Source of the DNA: Acidovorax soli
GTDB taxonomy: Bacteria; Pseudomonadota; Gammaproteobacteria; Burkholderiales; Burkholderiaceae_C
Reading direction: 5' to 3'
DNA length: 64,000 nt
Assembly: GCF_014207955.1 (NCBI RefSeq)
Contig: NZ_JACHLK010000008.1
Location: 1-64,000, forward strand
This document shows positions 7,533 to 14,403 of this stretch, in pieces. The notes under the pieces are model-generated. The model saw only the letters and a program-made list of their open reading frames with translations, was not told where the DNA came from and searched no databases. The translations under genes and the position numbers were made by a program. Each line of letters opens with the position of its first letter. Position 1 is the first letter of the stretch.

Positions 7533-8474
7533 TCAGCAGGGGGCGATGGCCGTCGCCGGCACGCGCCCAGCAAAGCAGTCCGCCAGGCTGGCCAGCAGCA
7601 CCGTGGTCTGTGCCGCCTGGGAGGCCGGCGAGCGGCCTGCCATGTGCGGCGTGAGCAGCACATTGTCGAGCGCACGCAGCGCCGCAGGCACTTCGGGCTC
7701 GTACTCGAACACATCCAGGCCCGCACCGGCAATGCCGCCGGTGCGCAGGGCCTGCACCAGGGCATCGGTATCGACCACCGAGCCCCGGGCCACGTTCACG
7801 AAGAAACCCTCGGGACCGAGGGCCGCCAACACCGGCCCGTCCACGATGTGGTGGGTGGATGCGCCGCCTGGGCAGGCGGCCACCAGGTAGTCGCTCGCGC
7901 TGGCGAGCGCGAGAAGACTGGGCTCGTGCTGGTAGGGCAGGCCGTTGCCCGGGCTGCGTGTGCAGTAGCACACCTGCATGCCGAAGCCGACGGCGCGCCG
8001 GGCAATGGCCTGCCCGATGCGGCCCATGCCGATGATGCCGAGCGTGGCGCCATGGAGCGTCGGGCGCGCTGCCCTGAGGCCATGCCAGCCACACGCGCGC
8101 ACGGCTGAGGTGAGAGCGCCGTAGCCCCGGCTGAGCGCGAGCAGAAAACCCAGCGCATGGTCGGCCACTGTCTCGTCGTTGGCGCCTGGGGCGTTGGCCA
8201 CCGTGACGCCGCGCCGTGCCGCGGCGGCAAGGTCCACCGCCTCATGGCCGGCACCGAAGGCGCAGACGATGCGCAGCGTCGGCATCCGCTCCATCTGCGC
8301 AGCGGACAGGCCCGTGGTGCCGTTCGTCACCACTGCAGCGATGTCTTCCCAGGGCACGGGTGGGGTGGCCGTCGCGTCATGCACGGTGTAGAGGTTGGCC
8401 AGGGCTGCCCGCGTGACCGCAGGCAGCGGGATCAGCGCCAGGATGTGGGGACGCTGCTGCACGCTGCGCTCCAT
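7533..8474 (-). CDS. D-2-hydroxyacid dehydrogenase (NAD(P)-dependent)
   Basis: A 313-residue enzyme with the two-domain formate/glycerate dehydrogenase fold. The Rossmann motif is GMGRIG (149-154); the catalytic triad is Arg230 in VNVARGSVVD, Glu259 in DVFEYEP and His277 in LTPHMAG. It reduces 2-oxo acids such as glyoxylate or hydroxypyruvate, or oxidises D-2-hydroxy acids. The start codon directly abuts the stop of the upstream VOC gene (0 bases between them), so they form a two-gene operon read from the divergent operator 3. In this cluster it could handle a 2-oxo acid produced by the aldolase or FAH-family enzyme. Confidence 0.9.
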   Translation of the reverse strand: MERSVQQRPHILALIPLPAVTRAALANLYTVHDATATPPVPWEDIAAVVTNGTTGLSAAQMERMPTLRIVCAFGAGHEAVDLAAAARRGVTVANAPGANDETVADHALGFLLALSRGYGALTSAVRACGWHGLRAARPTLHGATLGIIGMGRIGQAIARRAVGFGMQVCYCTRSPGNGLPYQHEPSLLALASASDYLVAACPGGASTHHIVDGPVLAALGPEGFFVNVARGSVVDTDALVQALRTGGIAGAGLDVFEYEPEVPAALRALDNVLLTPHMAGRSPASQAAQTTVLLASLADCFAGRVPATAIAPC

Positions 8475-8888
8475 TCAGCCCGCGGTGGCCGGCGCCACCT
8501 CTTTGACCGCCCCCTTCCAGCCGGACTCGGTGATGTCGAAAACGATGCCGTCGGGCGTGCGGTACTTCACCTCGTAGAACACGTTGGGGTCGGTCTCCTT
8601 GCGGCCTGTGAGGTAGGTGCCGCCTGCGGCGACCACGCGCTTTTCGGCCTCCTCCAGGTTGTCCACCCACATGCCGAAGTGGATCACGCCGCGCACGTCC
8701 TTGAGCTTCTCGTAGCCGGGAACCGCCTCGTCCTTGAAGTTCAGCAAGGCCACGTTCATCACGCCGTCGGTCATGTACCAGCCGCGCATGGCGCGGCCCG
8801 CGCGGGTCATGCCGAAGGCCTGCTCGAAGAACTGGGCTGCGGCCTCGGGGTCGCTGACCGACAGGGCGATGTGCCTGAGCTTTTCCAT
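8475..8888 (-). CDS. VOC-superfamily (glyoxalase-like) protein
   Basis: A 137-residue two-module VOC protein. Candidate metal ligands are His6 in LRHIALSV, His70 in VIHFGMWV and the acidic pair in FDITE (118-121). AGGAG stands 8 bases before the ATG on the minus strand. First gene of the operon with the D-2-hydroxyacid dehydrogenase. It is read away from the shared control region holding operator 3, with a TATACT -10 element at 8922-8927 on the minus strand. Possible roles are lyase, epimerase or dioxygenase; the sequence does not decide. Confidence 0.82.
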   Translation of the reverse strand: MEKLRHIALSVSDPEAAAQFFEQAFGMTRAGRAMRGWYMTDGVMNVALLNFKDEAVPGYEKLKDVRGVIHFGMWVDNLEEAEKRVVAAGGTYLTGRKETDPNVFYEVKYRTPDGIVFDITESGWKGAVKEVAPATAG

Positions 8889-8942
8889 GTGATTTCTCCT
8901 GTTGTGTATGTCGACATGGAAAGTATAGTGAATTAAATTTCA

Positions 8943-8956
8943 TTTGGTATACCAAA
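8943..8956. promoter_or_regulatory. Operator 3 of the GntR regulon, divergent promoters
   Basis: TTTGGTATACCAAA is a perfect 14-bp palindrome midway between two divergent operons. Rightward, it covers the -35 region of the alpha/beta hydrolase promoter. Leftward, it covers the -35 position of a promoter whose -10 is TATACT (minus strand, 8927 to 8922). One bound dimer could therefore silence both directions. Confidence 0.88.
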
Positions 8957-8973
8957 GCATCGATGTGTATAAT
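8944..8973 (+). promoter_or_regulatory. Promoter of the alpha/beta hydrolase operon (leaderless candidate)
   Basis: A consensus -10 TATAAT is at 8968-8973, with TTGGTA (8944-8949) 18 bases upstream as a weak -35 inside operator 3. The ATG at 8981 starts 7 bases after the -10 element, where the transcription start is expected. No Shine-Dalgarno sequence precedes the ATG. Confidence 0.65.
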
Positions 8974-8980
8974 TTTTGGC

Positions 8981-9910
8981 ATGAACAACGCATCGCAGCC
9001 CTTCGGATCGCTCAGTGCCCAGGACCAGGCCGTGCTCGATGGCATCGGGCCGCGCTGGTCCGAGGACATCAACGGACACCGCGACCTGGTGGTGCGCACC
9101 TATACGCCCCTGGTGCTGCAGGCCGACAACCGTGGCATCGAGGTGGCCCGCGACCTGCCCTATGGCGCTGCACCACGCCAGGTGCTCGATGTGTACAGCC
9201 GCAGCGCCTGGGCGGGGGAGGCGCGCGATGTGCTGGTCTTCTTCCATGGCGGGGCCTTCATCCGCGGCAGCAAGAGTGCCAATGGCGCCATCTACGACAA
9301 CGTGGCCTATTGGTTTGCGCGCCAGGGCTGCGTGGCGGTGAATGTGGAGTACCGGCTGGCGCCACACACCGCGTACCCGGGCGGCGCCACCGACGTGGTG
9401 GCCGCCGCCCGCTGGGTGCGCACGCACATCGCGCGCTTTGGTGGAGATGCGGGGCGCATCTTCCTCATGGGCCATTCGGCCGGTGGATCGCATGTGGCCA
9501 GTGCACTGTTCGACCCGGCGCTGGCCGAGCGCCTCACACCGGCCGAGATCGCCGGGGCCCTGCTCGTCAGCGCACGGCTGCGTGCGGACGTGCTGCCAGA
9601 CAACCCCAATGCCGATGGGGTGCGCGCCTACTTCGGCGAGGACACCACGCTGTACGAACAGCGCTCGCCCGCCAGCCACGCGGGCCAGAGCAATGTGCCC
9701 CTGTTCATTGCCGTGGCGCAGTACGAGAACACCCACCTCGACCGCTATGGCCGGGAGTTCCACGCCCGCGCCCTGGCCAGCGGGCGCACGGCACCCACGC
9801 GCTTTGCCGTTCTGCCGCGGCACAACCACACGTCCATCGTCGCCCACTTCAACAGCGGCGAAGAGACCCTGGGCCCGCAACTGCTCGACTTCATGCACGC
9901 AGCGCGCTGA
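8981..9910 (+). CDS. Alpha/beta hydrolase (esterase/arylformamidase-like)
   Basis: A 309-residue enzyme of the hormone-sensitive-lipase/BD-FAE type: oxyanion motif HGGAF (89-93), YRLAP (124-128), nucleophile Ser166 in GHSAGG, and a probable acid near Glu249 and base His281 or His283 in HNHTSIV. The DLPYG...QVLDVY opening (59-72) is shared with small esterases and kynurenine-formamidase-like proteins. ATG 8981 is chosen over ATG 8963 because the latter lies inside the promoter upstream of the -10 element. First gene of an operon with the aldolase and RidA genes; under operator 3. An amide or ester bond is the likely target. Confidence 0.87.
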   Translation: MNNASQPFGSLSAQDQAVLDGIGPRWSEDINGHRDLVVRTYTPLVLQADNRGIEVARDLPYGAAPRQVLDVYSRSAWAGEARDVLVFFHGGAFIRGSKSANGAIYDNVAYWFARQGCVAVNVEYRLAPHTAYPGGATDVVAAARWVRTHIARFGGDAGRIFLMGHSAGGSHVASALFDPALAERLTPAEIAGALLVSARLRADVLPDNPNADGVRAYFGEDTTLYEQRSPASHAGQSNVPLFIAVAQYENTHLDRYGREFHARALASGRTAPTRFAVLPRHNHTSIVAHFNSGEETLGPQLLDFMHAAR

Positions 9911-9951
9911 CACGCCCCGACCCCTTCTCCACTCCCCTGCGCACCCATACC

Positions 9952-10860
9952 ATGCAAAGCACCCGCCCCCTCAAGGTCCTCGCTCCGGCCCTCACGCCTT
10001 TCCATGCCGACCTGTCCGTCAACCGGCCGGCGTTCATCGCGTTTTGCCGCTGGCTGGTGGCGCAGGGTGCCGGGCTGGCCGTGTTCGGCACCAACAGCGA
10101 GGCCAATTCGCTCAGCCTGCCCGAAAAAATCGAACTGCTCGAAGCGTTGGTGGATGCCGGCATCCCGGCCAGTGCCATGGTGCCCGGCACGGGCCTGTGT
10201 TCGGTGCCCGAGACCGTCGCCTTGACCCGCCGCGCCGTCGAGCTGGGCTGTGCCGGCGCGCTGGTGTTGCCGCCCTTTTATTTCAAGCCTGCAACCGATG
10301 ACGGGTTGTTTGCCCACTATGCGCAGGTGATCGAAGCCGTGGGCTCCGAGCGCCTGAAGCTCTACCTGTACCACATCCCCCAGTTCACGGGCGTGCCCAT
10401 CAGCTGCACGCTGATCGAGCGCCTCCTCAAGGCCTACCCCGGCACCGTGGCCGGTATCAAGGACAGTTCGGGCGACTGGGCCAACACCGAGCGCATGCTG
10501 CGCGAGTTCCCGGGGTTCGAGGTCTTCCCCGCATCGGAGGCGCTGCTCGAAAAGGCCTTGCCGCTGGGGGCGGCAGGCTGCATCTCGGCCACCGCCAACG
10601 TGCAGCCAGGCGCCATTGCGCAGGCACTGCAGGCCTGGGGGACGCCGGGGTTCGAGGCCCTGCAGGCGCAGCTCAAGGGGGTGCGCAGCCTGTTCCAGGC
10701 CCACCCCATGATCCCCGCGCTCAAGCATGTGGTGGCCCGGGCGTTCGGCGATGAAGGCTGGCGCCATGTGCGCCCGCCCTTCGTGCCGGCCGATGCGGCC
10801 TGGGCCGAAGGCCTGTGCGCGCAGCTCACCCAGGCCGGCTTCCGCATGGAGCGCCCGTGA
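9952..10860 (+). CDS. Dihydrodipicolinate synthase / N-acetylneuraminate lyase family aldolase
   Basis: A 302-residue class I aldolase of the DapA/NanA family. The Schiff-base lysine is Lys170 in AGIKDSSGD, the catalytic tyrosine is Tyr140 in YLYHIP, and the pyruvate-carboxylate motif is GTNSE (46-50) in place of the GTTGE of DapA. That substitution and the catabolic setting argue against lysine synthesis and for cleavage or condensation of a 2-oxo acid, possibly releasing pyruvate. Gap of 41 bases after the hydrolase; its stop overlaps the RidA start. Confidence 0.88.
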   Translation: MQSTRPLKVLAPALTPFHADLSVNRPAFIAFCRWLVAQGAGLAVFGTNSEANSLSLPEKIELLEALVDAGIPASAMVPGTGLCSVPETVALTRRAVELGCAGALVLPPFYFKPATDDGLFAHYAQVIEAVGSERLKLYLYHIPQFTGVPISCTLIERLLKAYPGTVAGIKDSSGDWANTERMLREFPGFEVFPASEALLEKALPLGAAGCISATANVQPGAIAQALQAWGTPGFEALQAQLKGVRSLFQAHPMIPALKHVVARAFGDEGWRHVRPPFVPADAAWAEGLCAQLTQAGFRMERP

Positions 10861-11273
10861 CGGCGGCTGCCGCCCTGCCGCGCCCGCTGGGTGCCTACGC
10901 GCGCTGGCGGCGGACCGGTGATCTGGTGTTCATCGCCGGCGTCAGTGCACGCCTGCCCAGCGGCGAGATCGACGGTGTCCTGCGCGAGGGCGACGGAGTG
11001 CGCCACGACGTGGCCGCACAGACCCGCCGCGTGCTGCAGACCATCGATGCGCTCGTGCAGGAGGCGGGCGGGGCGGGCCTCGCCGACTGCGTGGACATGC
11101 AGGCCTTCCTGGTGCGCGCCGAGGACTTTGCCACCTTCAATGCCGCCTACGGCGCCTTCTTTCCCGGCGAAGCCCCCACGCGCACCACCGTGGTCGTGCG
11201 CGCCCTGCCGCACCCCGACATGGTGGTCGAAATCAAGGCCGTGGCCTGCGTTCCAGTAGCCAGTAGCCAGTAG
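10857..11273 (+). CDS. RidA/YjgF family protein (Rid deaminase)
   Basis: A 138-residue protein of the Rid superfamily, which hydrolyses enamine/imine intermediates; relatives include RutC and 2-aminomuconate deaminase. The start is GTG 10857, overlapping the aldolase stop by 3 bases with GGAG just upstream; the longer ATG frame from 10815 lies inside the aldolase. Segments GDLVFIAGVSA and AYGAFFPGEAPTRTTVVV are typical, and a substrate-carboxylate Arg is present in PTRTT. Third gene of the operon behind operator 3, suggesting a nitrogen-bearing substrate. The last codons are encoded by a triple 7-base repeat. Confidence 0.85.
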   Translation: MTAAAALPRPLGAYARWRRTGDLVFIAGVSARLPSGEIDGVLREGDGVRHDVAAQTRRVLQTIDALVQEAGGAGLADCVDMQAFLVRAEDFATFNAAYGAFFPGEAPTRTTVVVRALPHPDMVVEIKAVACVPVASSQ

Positions 11274-11274
11274 C
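11254..11274 (+). repeat. Three tandem copies of the heptamer CAGTAGC
   Basis: CAGTAGC occurs three times in perfect tandem and contains the RidA stop codon in its third copy. Because the unit is 7 bases, gain or loss of a copy shifts the frame and changes the C-terminus of RidA. Confidence 0.9.
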
Positions 11275-11290
11275 CGCCCACGGTGTAAGC

Positions 11291-11419
11291 AACTGGCGCG
11301 CCCCAAGCCAGTGCCCCCGCGCAAGGGCCGCCCCGCCGCACCGGGGGCGTCCCCCTCCCGACTCGCGCAGCGAGTCGAGAGAGGGGTGAAGGCGCGCAGC
11401 GCCTCAGGGGGTGCTTCAC
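11291..11419. repeat. Dispersed intergenic repeat, copy A (129 bp)
   Basis: GC-rich noncoding sequence beginning AACTGGCGCG and ending GGGGGTGCTTCAC. It includes GACTCGCGCAGCGAGTC, a 7-bp stem with a GCA loop. The reverse complement matches 63337-63563, with two insertions in that copy. Both copies sit between convergent genes. Short spurious reading frames inside it are not genes. Confidence 0.85.
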
Positions 11420-11420
11420 A

Positions 11421-11891
11421 TCACGCCGGCACCGGCATCCCCTGCAAAGCCTTCACCTCCTGCAGCGAAAAGCTCGTGCGTACATGCTTGACACCGGGCA
11501 GGCGCCGCAGCTTGTGCTGCATCAGCGCCGAGTAGGCATCGAGGTCCTGCGCGACGACCACCAGCACGAAGTCCTCGGGGCCCGAGACACCGTGGCACAT
11601 CACCACCTCGGGAATATCGCGCACCGTGGCCTCGAAGGCCAGCGACAGCGCCTCGTCCTGGCTGTCGATGGTGATGGTGGCAAAGGCCATCACGCCCCAG
11701 CCCAGGGCGCGCCGGTCCAGCCGGGCGCTGTAGCCGCTGATCAGCCCCGTGTCTTCCAGCCGCTTCACGCGCCGCCAGCAGGGCGACTGGGAGAGGTGGG
11801 CACGTTCGGCCAGCTCGGAGGAGGTGAGCCGCGCATCGCCCTGCAGGGCGTTGAGCAGCAGTCGGTCGGTGGCGTCGAGGGCAATGGGCAT
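11421..11891 (-). CDS. Lrp/AsnC-family transcriptional regulator
   Basis: A 156-residue regulator: N-terminal helix-turn-helix (about 8-65, with SSELAERAHLSQSPCWRRVKRLE) and a C-terminal RAM/AsnC ligand-binding domain (about 70-145). It is divergent from kynU with 105 bases between the starts, the arrangement of KynR, the Lrp-type activator of kynurenine catabolism in Burkholderiales and Pseudomonas. By position I infer control of the kynU operon with kynurenine or a related amino acid as ligand. Divergence from kynU is the main evidence for the specific role. Confidence 0.9.
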   Translation of the reverse strand: MPIALDATDRLLLNALQGDARLTSSELAERAHLSQSPCWRRVKRLEDTGLISGYSARLDRRALGWGVMAFATITIDSQDEALSLAFEATVRDIPEVVMCHGVSGPEDFVLVVVAQDLDAYSALMQHKLRRLPGVKHVRTSFSLQEVKALQGMPVPA

Positions 11892-11996
11892 GGCGTTTCC
11901 TGAAAGTGCGGATGGCGGGAATGTCTAGACCTGCTCCCCCTGAAACGGGGGCGAAATTGCAAAGAAATTTCGGCAGTCACGGCATAGACTACTTCC

Positions 11997-13286
11997 ATGA
12001 ATACAAAAATACATTCTGGTATTCCAGATGAAGCCGCCGACATCCGGGGTGCGACTCCCATCACATGGGAGGACTGCCTGGCACGTGACGCCACCGACCC
12101 CCTGGCATCCGTGCGGCAACGATTTCAACTGCCCGAGGGCGTCATCTACCTGGATGGCAACTCCCTGGGGGCGATGCCGCGCGCCGTGCCGGCGCGCATG
12201 CACCGGGCCATCGAGCAGGAGTGGGCCACTGGGCTGATCCGCTCCTGGAACGACGCCGACTGGTACCCCGCGCCCCAGCGCGTGGGCGCGCGCATTGCCC
12301 GGCTCGTGGGGGCCGAGGACAACGAGGTCATCGTGGCCGATTCCACCTCGGTCAACCTGTTCAAGCTGCTCGTGGCGGCGCTGCGCATGCGGCCCGGGCG
12401 CAGTCTGATGCTGGGCGAGCGCGGCAACTTCCCCACGGACGCCTACGTGGCCCAGGGGGTGGCTGAGATCACCGGCACGCAGTTCCGTGCCGTGGAGCCC
12501 GACGAGGTGCTGGCCGCACTCAACGAAGACGTGGCCGTACTCGCGCTCACGCATGTCAACTACAAGAGCGGCCAGGCCTATGACATGGCCGCCGTGACGC
12601 GTCGCGCGCACGAGGTGGGGGCGCTCGTGATCTGGGACCTGGCCCACACCGCAGGCGCCATGCCCTGCGCGCTCAACGACTGCGAGGTCGATTTCGCCGT
12701 GGGCTGCGGCTACAAGTACCTCAATGGCGGGCCCGGGGCGCCGTCGTTCGCCTTCGTGGCCCGGCGCCACCAGGAGGGGCTGCGCCAACCGCTCACGGGC
12801 TGGCACGGCCATGCACGGCCTTTCGCATTCACCCACGGCTACGAACCCGCACCGGGCATCGACCGCATGCTCGTGGGCACGGCGCCGCAGCTCGGCCTGA
12901 TTGCGCTGGAGGCCGCGCTCACGGCCTTCGACGGCGTGGACCTGCAGGCCCTGCGTGCCAAGAGCGTGGCGTTGACCGGGCTGTTCATCGCGCTGGTGGA
13001 CCAGGAACTGGGCGCCCACGGCTTCGGCCTGGCCACGCCGCGCGATCCCGCGCTGCGCGGCAGCCAGGTCTCGCTGACGCACCCCGAGGGCTACGCCATC
13101 GTGCAGGCGCTGATCGCACGGGGTGTGATCGGTGATTTCCGCGCACCCGACATCCTGCGCTTCGGCTTTGCCGCGCTGTACCTGGGCCATTGCGACGTGT
13201 GGAACGCTGTCGCCGCGCTCAAGAGCGTCATGGCCGAAGGCGACTGGCGCAAGCCCGAGTTCATGGCCCGCAAGGCCGTCACCTGA
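11997..13286 (+). CDS. kynU: Kynureninase
   Basis: A 429-residue PLP enzyme that cleaves L-kynurenine to anthranilate and alanine. The PLP lysine is Lys240 in GCGYKYLNGGPG; Asp214 and His217 in WDLAHTAG bind the cofactor; YLDGNSLG (51-58) and the GTAPQ segment are also typical. The protein has about 20 extra N-terminal residues compared with most bacterial KynU, and no nearer ATG or GTG is in frame. There is no strong Shine-Dalgarno sequence. The partner genes kynA and kynB are not in the window. A porin, an LVIVD protein and a LivJ-type protein follow with gaps of 47, 14 and 26 bases, then a terminator. Confidence 0.95.
   Translation: MNTKIHSGIPDEAADIRGATPITWEDCLARDATDPLASVRQRFQLPEGVIYLDGNSLGAMPRAVPARMHRAIEQEWATGLIRSWNDADWYPAPQRVGARIARLVGAEDNEVIVADSTSVNLFKLLVAALRMRPGRSLMLGERGNFPTDAYVAQGVAEITGTQFRAVEPDEVLAALNEDVAVLALTHVNYKSGQAYDMAAVTRRAHEVGALVIWDLAHTAGAMPCALNDCEVDFAVGCGYKYLNGGPGAPSFAFVARRHQEGLRQPLTGWHGHARPFAFTHGYEPAPGIDRMLVGTAPQLGLIALEAALTAFDGVDLQALRAKSVALTGLFIALVDQELGAHGFGLATPRDPALRGSQVSLTHPEGYAIVQALIARGVIGDFRAPDILRFGFAALYLGHCDVWNAVAALKSVMAEGDWRKPEFMARKAVT
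12015..12028. promoter_or_regulatory. Possible regulator site inside the kynU 5' end
   Basis: TCTGGTATTCCAGA has 5-bp inverted arms around TATT and lies in an AT-rich block covering codons 7-11 of kynU. It could be an Lrp-type site close to the promoter, or a chance palindrome. Confidence 0.3.
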
Positions 13287-13333
13287 TTCCCGTCCTGCAG
13301 ACCATTACCACCATAAAAGAGGAGACAAAGAAC

Positions 13334-14389
13334 GTGAATCGAAAGAACACCACCATCGCACGCTGCGTGCCCGCCGCCATCGCGGCCTGGGCCCTCGCGC
13401 CGACGCTTGCGCTCGCGCAGGTGACGCTGTCCGGCTTCGTCGATCTGAATCTCGAGATCGCCAAGTCCGGCGGCGGCACCCAGCGCAGCCTGGTGTCGGG
13501 GGGGCTGAACACCTCGCGCCTGCAGTTCAAGTCGGTCGAGGACCTGGGCGGCGGGCTCAAGGCCACCGCCGTGCACGAGCTGACCTTCCGCGCGGACTCC
13601 GGCCAGGCCGGATCGCCGCGCCACACCTATGTCGCCCTGGGCAGCAAGGAATGGGGCGAGCTCAGCGCGGGCCGGCGCGACCTGCCCTCGGCCGAGATGT
13701 ACGGCTACATCGACCCGACCTTCTCGGGCGACTACAGCCCCATCAGCAACACCCTGCTGTACTTCGCGCCCTGGCGCGAAAGCAACGGGATCTTCTACAC
13801 CTCACCGCGCGTGGCCAACCTGCAGGCGCGCATCGGCACCACCTTCGGCCGCGAGGATGGCAGCAAGGACGCCAAGGCCACGAGCATCGCCGTCGACTAC
13901 TGGAACAAGGACCTGTACCTGATGGCCGCCTTTGACCGGCAGTACCGCCGCGACCTGGACAGCCCCGAGCGCATGCGCCACTCCAGTGACCACTACCTGG
14001 GCGGGGTGTACTCCATGGGTCCGCTGGACCTGACCTTCCTTTACCACCGTTACAACGGCTACTACGCCTACCCGCCCTATGTCGGCTTTGCCTCCAAGGG
14101 CAACGACGTGCAGCTGGGCCTGCGCTACGAATTCAATGCGCTGCAGCGCGTGTTCGCCAGCGTGGTGCGCAAGAACGACCGGCCCAACGCCGCGCTGTCG
14201 GATGCCACGAGCTGGGTGGCCGGCTACCTGCACGGCCTGTCCAAGCGCACCGACCTGTACACCATCGTGGGTGCGGTGCACCACGCACGCGACTCGGAGC
14301 TGCGCTTTCCGGTGAGTTTCAACCACGCCACCCCCCTGTCCAACGAAAACCCGCGCGGCGTGCAGATCGGCATGCGCCACAAGTTCTGA
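13334..14389 (+). CDS. Outer-membrane porin (Burkholderiales type)
   Basis: A 351-residue general porin. A signal peptide of about 30 residues ends ALAQ, followed by VTLSGFVDLNLE, the usual opening of neisserial/Burkholderiales porins (Porin_4). Alternating beta-strands run through the protein, LSKRTDLYTIVGAVHHA is the penultimate-strand motif and the C-terminus ends in Phe (GMRHKF), the signal for outer-membrane insertion. Start GTG 13334 follows AGAGGAG by 11 bases; there is no alternative ATG near the signal peptide. Second gene of the kynU operon, so probably an entry route for the amino acid or aromatic substrate. Confidence 0.9.
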   Translation: MNRKNTTIARCVPAAIAAWALAPTLALAQVTLSGFVDLNLEIAKSGGGTQRSLVSGGLNTSRLQFKSVEDLGGGLKATAVHELTFRADSGQAGSPRHTYVALGSKEWGELSAGRRDLPSAEMYGYIDPTFSGDYSPISNTLLYFAPWRESNGIFYTSPRVANLQARIGTTFGREDGSKDAKATSIAVDYWNKDLYLMAAFDRQYRRDLDSPERMRHSSDHYLGGVYSMGPLDLTFLYHRYNGYYAYPPYVGFASKGNDVQLGLRYEFNALQRVFASVVRKNDRPNAALSDATSWVAGYLHGLSKRTDLYTIVGAVHHARDSELRFPVSFNHATPLSNENPRGVQIGMRHKF

Positions 14390-14403
14390 AGGAGCGAACG
14401 AAC

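Noticed and set aside
3245..11273. A rut (uracil) operon
   Set aside because: RutE- and RutC-like genes are present, but rutA, rutB, rutF and rutG are absent and the alpha/beta hydrolase is of the HGGAF type rather than RutD type.
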